Positions 45,801 to 56,608 of a stretch of 64,000 bases of DNA are shown piece after piece; within the stretch, counting starts at the first letter, position 1, and every line of letters starts with the position of its first letter. Made by a program: the position numbers and the translations under genes. The DNA is from Isochrysis galbana (lineage: Eukaryota > Haptophyta > Isochrysidales > Isochrysidaceae), in contig CM030941.1 in assembly GCA_018136815.1 (NCBI GenBank), positions 3,771,608-3,835,607 of the forward strand, in the 5' to 3' direction. Under the pieces are notes generated by a model, which did no database searches, had not been told where the DNA came from, and worked only from the letters and a program-made list of their open reading frames with translations.

Positions 45801-47075
45801 ATTTGGACACTTGTCATTTGGATTGAGGCGTCCAGTGAAGCAGTAATCAAAGTTTTGAATGGCGCAACAAAGTGAATCTGATGGCGAGTGAGACGTGATG
45901 AGCACATAGTGAGCAGGGCGAGCAATGAAGGAGGCTGTCGTCAGCAACACCGCCGCGGGTTTTCCGAGCGGAGGTGCATTGGTATAGCGGCAGAGGATGT
46001 GCAGGAATCGTACACAGACCTGGGTGACCCAATCACTGTGGGGGGAGAGTGTCGCCAGCTTGCAGAGCTCAAGAGTCTCCTGCGTCAGCGCCCGAGGCTC
46101 CGAATCTCGCTTGATCTGCAACACCGGGGAGGACGGGAATTGGTGCAACACCCGAGGAGGGGCCCAAGTTGAGCGCTTCGTGGTGGCGACTAGACTGGCC
46201 CTCACCTGCTGCGCACGATCTAGCTCTTTCCAGAACCGTTCGACGAGGCGGTTAATGTCGTAAATGTGAACCTTACCAGCGACGTCGCCAACCGCGAAGC
46301 ATGGCAGGGTGTCGCGAACGAGGGCAAAGCTCGCTAGAGCAATGGGGATGTCACACATGCACATGCGTCCGTAAATGCCCCACCTGCCTGGCGTGGGCAG
46401 GTCGGAAAGCTCGTAGAAGCTGACCATCCGGTCAGCTGTGGCGACTGCAAGCTTCGCAAACGACTGAGGCAGCTGGTTAACGGCGTTGACGGCCACCTCT
46501 TGCCGATCAGACAGGCGTCGCGTGCCCTCTAGCCGGAGCGTGCTGACATTCCAAATCCGCATTGTCCCATCGTGGGAAGTGCTCACGTATGCCGAGCAGC
46601 GAGGCACGTAGGTCAAGGAGTAAGCCGGCTGGCTATGCACGCCAGTGATCGGAGGTGGCTTCTGGTCGAGCCGCGTGTATCGCGTCGCCTCGATCTGGTC
46701 GCGCAGCGGCTCGAAGCGGAAGTTCTGCTGTTGCAGCACGTAGCTGAGCACCTCATCCCAGGTGACCGAGCCATCAGAGTTGCAGTCGATCTTCATGAAG
46801 AGCTGGCTCAGCTTGTCCTTATCTTCCCCCGTGATTGCGTGGATTTCGTCTACGAACTCACGCGGCGAGAGGCGCCGGTCCATGAGTTTGCCATCTCTCG
46901 TCTCCTCGAAGAGCGCTTTAGCCGCAAACAGGTTGGGCAGGCTGGGCTCATCGAGGAAGCCGCCGGCGCTGGCCGTGAAGCGCGAGTCGGCCGATTTCTC
47001 GCACGTGCTGCCGGTCGCGCCGCCCTCTCGACCAGCCTGCACCGCCCCCCGCAGAGAAGGCTCCCTTTCTTCCAT
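42812..47075 (-). CDS. EF-hand and WD40-repeat protein (WDR49/WDY-like)
   Basis: Exons 47075..46020, 45877..45368, 45221..45015 and 44782..42812, all introns phase 0; 1247 aa. One canonical EF-hand calcium loop lies at 97-108 (DCNSDGSVTWDE). A long array of WD40 repeats follows to about residue 930: DGTMRIWNVST, RQVFVWSLDS, VNGLICVWDAISG, SDGSVRLWNFSSG, FDGEIRIWSVISG, ADGCLRVWNVR and TDGSVVLWTLRG. The GxRLITGxxDGSxRxWNF segment and the ending VDVWNINQPPRAIFEFELE match the WDR49/WDR64/WDY group, found mainly in ciliated or flagellated organisms. The C-terminal ~300 residues are Ser/Arg/Ala-rich and disordered. Intron 2 uses a GC donor (CAG|GCAAGA, 45222-45367). A scaffold role in an axoneme or cytoskeleton is inferred. 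Confidence 0.82.
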
Positions 47076-47676
47076 CCCTCCCCCCCCCCCCTCTCCCCCT
47101 TCTTCCCCCTTTGACGTGACGCCCTCCCGATGGCAAAAGAGGGAGGAAAGAAACGGTTTCTTTCGCGGCAGATGGCCCTGTAGGAGATATGTGATAGAAG
47201 AGGACCAAAATAGTGACGGGCGAGAGGAGTGTGAGTCGGATTATTCGAGGATTCGAGGGGAGGCGTCAGAGTTTTCTTGTTGTGGGAGTATAACCGTAGT
47301 GCTGTGGGACCGGAGCCCCTACCCCGCGGCGCACGGCCCGTCGGAATTACAGTCGGCTCGGACTCGGACTTGGATGACGCGGCGGTGCTCAAGGGGCGCG
47401 GAGCGCGGAGAGAGTGGCGCTGAGCCTTGGGTGGCTCCGGACCGAGGGGGCAGCGTGGGTGTGTCGGCACGTGCTCGTGAACTCCGCAACGACGGAGATT
47501 CGACTCGGGGTGCAATCTCGCCGATTTCGACGGAATGGACGCCAGGAACAGGGTTGACAAGTGAGATAGGGCGGGAGGGCATCGGCCCGAATGTGAAACC
47601 CCTCGCCGCCGGAGTCGACGACGAGGAGACGAGGACGAAGGGAAGCTTTGGGACGGCGGCATAGGGATTGTGGCCC

Positions 47677-47722
47677 TGAACATGTTCACCTCTGAACATG
47701 TTCACATTTGAACATGTTCACC
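47677..47722. repeat. Three 16-bp repeats carrying the palindrome GAACATGTTC
   Basis: GAACATGTTC occurs at 47678, 47694 and 47710, exactly 16 bp apart, within units of the type TGAACATGTTCACCTC. Degenerate TGAACAAGTTGG words continue to about 47832, around a CTATATAAG at 47801-47809. About 600 bp upstream of the WD40 gene start. A cluster of dimeric protein-binding sites is one reading; a decayed minisatellite is the other. Confidence 0.7.
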
Positions 47723-47832
47723 TCTGGCCTGCACAAGTTGACTCCACACTGAACAAGTTGGCCTCCCCCCTGAACAAAAGTTGGTTCCACCCACCACCCA
47801 CTATATAAGTTGGTTCTAACCTGAACAAGTTG

Positions 47833-50042
47833 GGACCGAGAAAATCCCCCGAGAGCTATCGGGAGATTGCTCCTGGGGGGTGCCGTAAGCGGATCTCCCA
47901 GTAGCTATCGGGGGGAGAGGAAATCCCCCGAGAGCAAACGGGCCTTTCCTTGCAAGCGTCTGTCATGTTGCGTTATAACCGCAACAAGCGCGAGGGAGAG
48001 CAGAAGCGGTAGCTAATGTGTGCTCCTGTGCTGATATGGTCTGCTAATGGGTAATAATGGGTATGCAACTTGTTGCTAAGGTACTCATAACGTGGATAGG
48101 TCTCACTCAAGTTCAAGCATCAAGTACTCTTATTGTTTATTAGTCATTAGTTGCTTATTCGGCGCGCCGGTGCGCCGGTTTTAAGAGTTAGAACATAGCA
48201 TATTTTCGACATATTTGGGCCGAGAATAAAAATTTCTTCCAACTGGGAAGGTGCTGGTCCGAAGTTTTTTCTTCAGTGAAGGTGCAGGTGAAGGTGAGAG
48301 TGCAGGAACTGCAGGTGCAGGTGAAGACACGGTGATGTCGAGTCGAGCGGAGCCGGAGGGCTCTGAGCCACTCCGTCGCGAGCAGCACCGGCGGCTAGCG
48401 CGGCGCTTTGGCCCTCCTCCCCACCGGGAGTCGGGTGAATGAAATTCTGGACTGGGTCGGGCAACCCCATTTGGGTGTCTGGACGGGGAACGAACGGCGA
48501 ACGAAGGGCTGTGGGGCGGCGAGGCGCTCCTAGCGGCCCTAGTGTGATGGGTTGTAAGAGATTGTTAGACCTACAAAGAACTCTTCCCTCAGGGAGGGAG
48601 CCTAAGCTGCTTGAGTGCAGCGACGTAGCGAACAACGACGGACAACGAAGCTGAGAACAACAGGATACACCGACTCACGAACACACCGGAATCATTCACC
48701 CAAACCAAGCAAATTATCAAGCAACCGCGACCCCAAATCACCGATAACTCAAACACGTCGCGAGAGACGGAGAGAGAGAGCGAGAGAGAGAGAGACTCCA
48801 CAGCGACGGCCGGAGCGTGTCTCCGTTGTAACTTCCCACGTAGCGGAGAGTCCGAAGGGGAGCGTCCTGTCGCGCGACCACGGCGATCACTTTGGATACA
48901 GATCGCAACGAGATATCTTCACGACAGAGGAAATCTTGCCGTTGAGCGTGAACCTTCTAGACGCTTCTAACGAACAACCCTGAGTAGCAACCAAGGGGAA
49001 GAAACACCAAAGGGGCCAAGGGCTTGCATGTAACTTGCATCAAGGGGAAAGATTCCCTCACCTAGGAAGCGAACCTACACCGGTCTCCAAGGGGAGATGG
49101 CAAATTAAACCTCAAATCTCGAGCGGATAGAGCAACCGACTCGCTCGCCAAACACCTTGACCGAGAAGAAAGAAGCAAGGACCTACAAGCCAAGGGTAGC
49201 GGACCTAGGGAATGTGAGAGGAAATTTCCGAACGCCAAGACGAACGCCAAACGCCGAACGCGGGGATTCAACGAAACCCTAACCAGGCCAAGCAGAACCT
49301 ACGAAGAACAGGCCTGGACAACAACGAAAGTCAGCAGGTCCCAAGAAAGAACCGGAACCCAACAAGAAACAACAAGCCTTGCAAGAAGCTAAACAAGCCT
49401 TCACAAGGTAACCCGAGAGCCTGAGACAAGCGCGCAGCGAGCAACAGGCGACCTGGCTCCTTTAGGTAAAGATTACCCGAAAGGAGGAAACCTGGAATCT
49501 AGACCTGACAAACAGGCTAGAAGGAACGAAACGAGAACTCGAATTCTAGATCGCTAGGGACGAACCCTACCAACCTAGATGTACCTGAGCTTCACCGTGT
49601 GGCCGCACGGCGAAGGACCTGGAAACAAGAGCCTGGAAATCGCATCATCTAGGATGAATGCGACACCCCCCGACTAAGATCGAGACGTCTCCCGATGTCG
49701 AGCGGTGAACCTGGAAACAGAGACCTGGAACCTGGAACTTGGGCTGACCAGAGGTCAGAATCGGAACAAGAAGCAACGGAACATAGCGAGCGAAACGTGG
49801 AGACAAGAACACCCTTTGGATCCAAAGCGAGCACGAAATCGGCGGCTTAGCGCGGCGGCCTCTTTCGTACGCACTGCCCCACCCACTTCTCCCTTTTACA
49901 GGAGCTTTGCTCGGGTGTTGCGCCGGGTGTAGAGCGCAGGCAGCACGCGTTCATCACCTCCATGATTCGCTCTTGAACTCGGAGCCCTAGCCGAGGCGTG
50001 GGGCTAGCCTAGAGGGACGGGTCCCTTACCCAAGACATGGGA
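47833..50042. other. 3' flank of the chromovirus, probable 3' LTR region
   Basis: No supported gene. On the minus strand, downstream of the pol stop codon, a purine tract AAAAGGGAGAAGTGGGTGGGG (49897-49877) is followed by CAGTGCGTACG. This could be the polypurine tract and start of the 3' LTR. The other LTR lies outside the window, so the LTR cannot be delimited by comparison. A (GA)n run lies at 48769-48796 and GGTGCA hexamer repeats at 48280-48325. Inverted CCCCCGAGAGC(T/A) words occur at 47837-47935. Confidence 0.35.
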
Positions 50043-53000
50043 TCAACGAGAATGGAGCCTGGATCGAGTGCGCGAAGACGGCGCATCGAGAACGAGAGGA
50101 AGAGGAGTATCCCTGGCTGACGAAGAAGTTGCTTCCGGGGACTCAACATCTTCTGGACAAGTCTCCTCGACGGAGCGATCATAATCATCAAGCAAATCAG
50201 AACAACGACGGAGCAACTCGGAACGAGGCTCCCAGGTGGCTTCTCGAATAGAATAGCCACGCCACTTCACGAGGTACTCGATAGAATCGCCATGGCTACG
50301 ACGATCGAGCAACTTTTCAACGATGTACTCGTCGTCAGCCAGCGGCTCTTCATCAACGAAAGTATGATACGGCCGGAGGTTCGAGATATGCACCTCCTCC
50401 TTGACTAACCGGTTCTCCAAATCACGGAGTCGGTACCTAGTGTCGGACAGAGCCTCTACGACGCGGTAGGGACCCGAGTAGATGAATTGCAACTTGTTGG
50501 CATGGCCTGGTAATCGCATGCAGACGCGATCCCCAGGTTCGAAACGAGCTGGTCTTTGAGACTTGATGGTAGCGTCACGGACTGACTCAGCCTGAGCGGC
50601 TAGGGTAGCCTCGAGAGCGCTGGACCAAGAGAGGCGGAGGCTCGCATTGAGCCTGGATGCGTACGAGCGAACGTCGGCGGACGCCGCCTCGAGAGCAGTT
50701 GGCGAAACAGACTTCGGATCAGAGAGTTGAGCGGGCAGACGCAGCTCACGCCCAAAGATCAAAGACGCTGGAGACCGGGAGGTAACACGACCGGAAGAAG
50801 CCCTCAACGAGAGGAGTAGGAACGGCAAATGGTCGACCCAATGACCGCCACCCTCGTTCGAGGCGCGCATCAAACGAATGAGCGTTTGCTGAGCGCGTTC
50901 GACGAAGCCTACACCCTCATGTCGGTACGGCTCTGTACTCGACAAATCAGTCCCGGTGAGCTCCAGAATACGCGAAACAAGAACCGAACATAGATTCGAA
51001 CCGGCGTCGGTTCGAAGCTGCCTAGGGACTCCATAACGCGTCACAATCAAGCGGATGAACATGTCCAAGGCCATCTCCGACGAGGGATCCCCATTCGACG
51101 GCTCAGCCTCAATCCATCGAGTGAGCGAGTCGATGAAGACGACCAGCTTGTCGTAACCCGAGACTCCAGGCACGAAGTTGTGAGTGGGAGCCAGTGAGAG
51201 CACGTCGCAGTAGACCACATCAAAGGGGTAGGTACCCACGGAGAGACCGGAGGGCGACGCTAGAGCCCTAGGTAGCGGCTTGGCGAGGGTGCACTCGTGG
51301 CATTCCCGGACGTAGGATGCAACGTCGGAAGACATGCCCGGCCAGTATACCCGAGTACGAAGAAGACCGGACATACGAGAAACTCCAAGGTGACCGGAGC
51401 GATCGTGGTAGGCAAAAAGGTAGCGAGACCGCAACGAGGGCGGAACATAGAGCACTAGCGAGTCCGGGTCGGTGGAGTCAGGAACGGTGCGATAGTAGAC
51501 GAGCCCATCGTGAACGACGAAACGGCGAAACATCTTGGATGGCTGAGCGGGAGCGGGAGCGGGAGCGACAGGACTGGAACACGAATCATCTTCGACAATG
51601 GGGCCTGAGGCGGCGGCTGGCGGAGGCGACCCTTGGCCTGATGGCTCGTGGTTGGCCGTCTCTCCTGAGCCCAGGAGTGGCTCTACGAACGGATCTTCCG
51701 CCAGGGCCGCTTTCATCTCTTCGGAAGTCGGCGTACGCGGGGCCAAATAACTGGACTGGATGGCGGGCCCGGAATCGGAGGCTCGACGACGAGATCGATC
51801 CAAAGCTTGAAGCCCTCGCGCCGTAGCTACGGAGCGCGTGATGGCAGCCACCGGATGAGACCGTTCATGCTCGGCTAGAGACTCTGAGCTAGGCTCACGT
51901 ACCGCTAGCGGCGCTGGGCCGGCGAGTGGTTCATCTTCGTGTTCCGGCTCCAGGGATGCTAGCCGGGACAGCCCGTCAGCATCCTGATGAACAGCTCCTG
52001 GTTTATGTTCGACATCGAACCGGTACTCAGCCAACTTGAGAGCCCACCGAGTCAGCCGAGAGGCTGGCCCACCGGCTACTTGATCCTTCATGGTATGCAG
52101 CCATCGCAGCGCAGAGTGGTCAACGACTAACTTGAACCGACGCCCCCAAAGGTAGGGTCGCCAATTTCGGATTGATTCCAGGGCAGCCAAGAGCTCAATC
52201 TCGGTCACCGTCCAATGGCGTTCGGCCGAGGTGAGACTGCGAGCGTAATACCCAACGACTCGTTCACGGTTATCGTCTCCTAGCTGCGAGAGGATGCCGG
52301 CGATACCCAACTTGCTAGCCCCATCGGTCTTGACGATGAAGGGCCGATCATCCCTGGGTGGAGTCAAGACGGGCTCCGAAGTGATCGCTGTCTTGAGCTC
52401 TTGGATAGCTCGGCGACACTCCTCGGACTGGGACTCCTTTGCCACGTCGCAGCCCTTCCGCGTGAGGGCAGTGAGAGGAGCAGCCTTAGCGGCGAATTGG
52501 CGAATGAATCGACGATAGTAGGAGCAAAGGCCGAGGAAAGATCGAACCGCTTCCAAGGAGTTGATGGATGACGGGTCGATGTCGGCGACAGCTGCGACCT
52601 TCTTCGGGTCCATCTTGAGACCTTCCCTCGAGACAACGTGACCGAGGTACTCCGTAGAGGTGGCAAAGAAGACACACTTGGACATCTTGCAGGTCAGACC
52701 GGCCCACTCTAGCCGTTCGAGAACGAGGTCTAGCCGGTGAAGCATTTGCTCGAACGAAGCCTGTGCCCTGGCCTCTTCGGAAGGACCCACGCCCGTTGAC
52801 CAGATGCCCACATCATCGAGGTAAGGCATGCAGATCTCCCACGCTAGCGCACCGAGAACGATGTCCATCAAGCGGCACATGTAGGAGGGACCTGATTGGA
52901 TGCCGAACGGTAGAAAGTTGAACTCGTATTTGCCGCGGTGGGTAGTGAAAGCGGTGATATGTTTGTGCGATTCTTTGATCGGGATGCCCCAAAAACCAGA

Positions 53001-56000
53001 GGCTAAATCGAGAGTACATAAGAAGAGAGAACTGAGCGGCCCTTGGCCGGACGCTAGCCTATCGATAGCCTCCACAATGAGGGGTAGAGGGCTATCCTCG
53101 ACGCGTAGCTTGGCGTTCGTGTCGCGGTAGTCCACGCAGAATCGAACGGAGCCATCTTTCTTGCTGACCAGGACTACTCGGGAAGCCCAAGCCGAATTTG
53201 ACTTGCGAATAATGCCGGCGGCTTCCATCTTGGCTACCTCCTCTTCTATGATGAGCTCGCCTGCGCGGCCCACTCTAGACGGAGCGTGCCGGTGAGGAAC
53301 AGCGCCGGGGTTGAGTGGCAACTCCACCTCGAGAACGTGCGTATGGTTTGGAGCCCCCGGGTGCAACGCGAAAGCTTTGATGCGCCGGGCCAAGAGTTGG
53401 CGTACTTCTTCTCGTTGATCGTCGGAAAGAAGCCGGTCTGGATCGATGGTGGCTGAGTCGAGTAGAGATCGTTGCTCCTCGCTCAGCGCGGTGACAGGGT
53501 CACCATCCCCCTCGCTTCCAGTCGGAGTCCAGCCCCGGTGCAACTTGAAACGCACCTGGAGCGAAGCTATCGGATGCAGAGACGGCAGGGTCAGCGCATT
53601 GACCCCGGTGTGGACGATCGTCACCGCGATGCGATGATCTTCCGTGGGCGTGACCACCGTGGGCATTACGAGAGGAGACGAATCGAGAGCCTCGCGATTT
53701 GGTAGGCGGTCGACCAGCATCGCGCAGTCCGAATGATCTCGGAGAGCTAGCGGAACCCTGACCCAGATGGTTGCGCGGTGGAAGGCAGGAATCGTCACCG
53801 CTTGCTCCGTGTAGAGAAGATATTCGGACGAGGTAGACGCCGGAGCTTTGGCCGCAAACTCGTCGGCAGACTCAAAGAGAGGTGTATAGAGTGGCTGTCT
53901 AGCATCAGCAGCAGCCTCACCCTCCGATCCGGCCGGGATCTCTCGTGTTGCCGTCGACCTCTCCAGAAAGTCGACAGTCAGCGGCTGACCGGGTGACATC
54001 GAGATAGCTCCGACGAAGCCGGCGTCCGCGACTGGGGGCGGCGCCGTGGAAACTCTGACTACACATTCGGAAAGGACTCTTGAAGAATCTTCTGAATCGC
54101 CAGAGGCCGGACGGAGGCGGAGGCTTCCTTCCGAGCTCGCGGCGTCGAGAGAAATGGTAGCGGAGTGGGCGGCCAAAAAATCGTTCCCGAGCAGAAGCAT
54201 CGCGTTTCCTTCGATGACCGCGAACGAATGACGGAAGAGGCGACCGGACAAGGAGAAGACGAGGCTAGCCCGGCCCCTAGTGATGAGAGGAAGGCCGTCC
54301 GGCCCATGTAGGTTGGGGACGGTAGCGTCCGATACGCGTTCGACGCAAGCGTCTTCAGGTAGTCGATCGAGAAGAGCAGTGGTGATTACTGACGGGCCCG
54401 CTCCAGTGTCAGCCAGGGTGCTGTTCACCGTGAGGGCAACGTCCGGGAGAACGAACCCTTGAGCTGCGCGGTCGCCATCGGCACGGCAGACCACGAGATC
54501 GCGGACATAGAGGCAGTGACGAGGGTAGAGCGGCGGCGGAGTGTCCGCGATAGATTCCACCGGAAGTGAGGTTCCGGCTCCGGGTGACAGGGTGGTTGGA
54601 TTGGAGGCTAGCCTGGACGGAGAAGATTCATCGACGTGGGGCACTCGCTCGATAGCGGCGGCCACCGTCTGCGGCACGAATGGTATCGAGGAGCGTGGGG
54701 ATGCCTTTGCTGAACTAGAGGGGTTAGGCACGCCATCATAGCCTAGCCCTCGACGGTCCGTCGGATGCCGAGGTTGATCCATTTGGCGTGACCATTCCTT
54801 CTCCAGGGACTTCTGCAAGTCTGTCTTCGGAAGCTTCGACAACTCGGAAAATCCGGCCGCACTGAGGCCCCTAGCGGTAGCCCCATCGCAATACAGTGCC
54901 CGTGGAGTATCCTCTCCTTCGGCGGCGTCGGAGGGCTTGGTCTCGAGGGTCTGCATGCTCCGGTGTTCTGGCATCTCGGGCGTGTCATCTTCTCCCGAGT
55001 CGGGCCCGACATCCCAGGTTTCGAGTGGCCTTTCGGCTACGAACGAATTGGTCAGTTCGGCCACTCCCTCGTCGCCAGCCGTGAAGGAGGCGCTCGGAGA
55101 TAGTGCATTGATGCCTTGAGAGCCCAGTCGAGACAAGATGGGAGGTTCCGACGGCTCCGCAGCTGCCGCTTGCTCAGCGATTTCTTGGGCGATGGAAGGC
55201 GTGACATCCTGCCACCGATGGACCCCCGAAATTACATCACGGTCGAAGACCTGCCACTTGCTGCGGCGCTTCTTCACCGTGTTTGGAGGGCCTGGCGTTG
55301 TAGAGCGGTCCTCTATGGGCCACTCCCACGGCAGGAAGCGGTCTCCTTCCGCCTCGGCCTCGTCTTGCGATACGTTTGTTTCCGAGTCCTCCTGATGAAG
55401 CAGGCGAGAAGCATCGGCAACGGGGCCTGCGTCCGGGATCACGACAACCGAATCAGACACTGGCGAACCGCTGGGAGGCGTGAGGTGAGAGCTAGAAGCT
55501 GCTTCGCCTCTCCCCTCCATGAAACGAGCCAGAGCCGTCCTCGGCTCAGCCAGCTCGAAACCGGTCGAGCAAAGCGAAGGGCGTTCTCTCAAGCTGGCAG
55601 CTGCTTGGGAAATTGCCCAGTCCACCGTGAAGTCGAGCGAACGCGACGCCTTGGCTTCGCGCGCATAACGGCGCAAGACCGGCATCCACTGGGCCGCCAT
55701 TGCACCGGCAATGCCCACATAGGTGCGGCTGCGAAGGGCGCCACGGTGGGGCGACGGCGATAGATCCGCCATAGCGGATAGACGTCCCTCGACAATCTTC
55801 GAAGGCTGCAAGGACGGGAGTGAAGCCGTCAGGTACAGGCCAGTTGCTTTTTGATGGCCCGTGCCGTGCTGCCACGGCTGCACAAACTGCCGCGGTCGCA
55901 ACCCCCCGACTAAGGCAGAGGCTTCCGCGTGCATTCGAGGATTTTCGACGGCAACGAAAGGCGCGTCGGCGCTTGCCATGGCGAGGAAGACTCTAGCGGC

Positions 56001-56508
56001 GGATTCGAGAGCCTGGCGTCGTCCCGGCTCCCGATCGAGCCACTGGCAACTCACCGCCGACAAATACGTGCACGGCGGATGCGCAACCACGAGGTCCCAA
56101 CCGAGGTTTTGAATGTGAAGAGCATCTCCGCAGAAGTGGGGAATGTAGTCGATCTCCGACGGTCGTAGATCGCACGTCGCGACGTGCGCTCCGGCGAGTA
56201 GGAACATCGAAGACACGACCCCGCTAGCTTCACCGACGACTAGAACGCGGGGTGGAGGAATCCCCTCGGCCGCGTCGAGCGTCACGGCGTCGTGGATCGC
56301 CGCTAACTCAGCGCAAAGCTCGTCAAAATGCGTCGGCAGTACGGCAGAGGGTGATGAATGAGTGCTCGCGTGCGGCCGCCGCACGGCTAGAGCAGCTTCG
56401 GCGAGATGGCGGGGCAAGATGACGGAGGAACCGCTAGCCCGGGCACGGGAGGCGGCTAACATTTGGAGCTCGCGCGTAGGGGCGCGGCAGTTGCAGTAGA
56501 CTTGGCGG
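50043..56508 (-). CDS. Chromovirus (Ty3/gypsy) Pol polyprotein, intact to the contig end
   Basis: One uninterrupted frame of ~2155 codons. In translation order: a DNA methyltransferase-like domain (listed separately), a Ser/Pro-rich linker, an aspartic protease with ADTGAGPS (about 54395-54420), and reverse transcriptase with FCVDYRDTN, TLDLASGFWGIP, FLPFGIQSGPSY and catalytic YLDD (about 52815). RNase H follows, with KTDGASKLGIAG, TEIELLAAL and QDADGLSR. Integrase has an H-H-C-C zinc domain (ending CHECTLAKP) and a D,D-35-E core (VVYCDVL, RTDAGSNLC). A C-terminal chromodomain reads YIVEKLLDRR...YLVKWRGYSIREATWEP (about 50190-50330). The chromodomain after integrase defines chromoviruses. Lack of stops over 6.4 kb implies recent activity. 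The 5' end is cut by the N-gap and continues at 60540 once the contig overlap is removed. Confidence 0.92.
55700..56340 (-). CDS. Phage-type DNA cytosine methyltransferase-like domain inside Pol
   Basis: A ~210-residue domain within the Pol frame. Motif I-like VLVVGEASGVVSSMFLLAGA is followed by an acidic CDLRPSE at the motif II position. DLVVAHPPCTYLS carries the Pro-Cys nucleophile motif (Cys codon 56072-56070). VAVENPR supplies the ENV-type glutamate of motif VI (about 55938-55946). The later QPWQHGTGHQKATGLYL and LPSLQP segments are characteristic of short C5-cytosine methylases annotated in many bacteriophages. The same domain is at 59730-60370 in the overlapping contig. It sits between Gag and protease, where Ty3 elements do not normally encode an enzyme. 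Activity and target are not known; every motif needed for catalysis appears intact. Confidence 0.75.
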
Positions 56509-56608
56509 NNNNNNNNNNNNNNNNNNNNNNNNNNNNNNNNNNNNNNNNNNNNNNNNNNNNNNNNNNNNNNNNNNNNNNNNNNNNNNNNNNNNNNNNNNNN
56601 NNNNNNNN
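56509..56608. other. Assembly gap (100 N) with overlapping contig ends
   Basis: Exactly 100 N. The sequence to its right (56609-60539) repeats the sequence to its left (52573-56508), so this is not missing DNA but an unmerged overlap. Confidence 0.95.
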
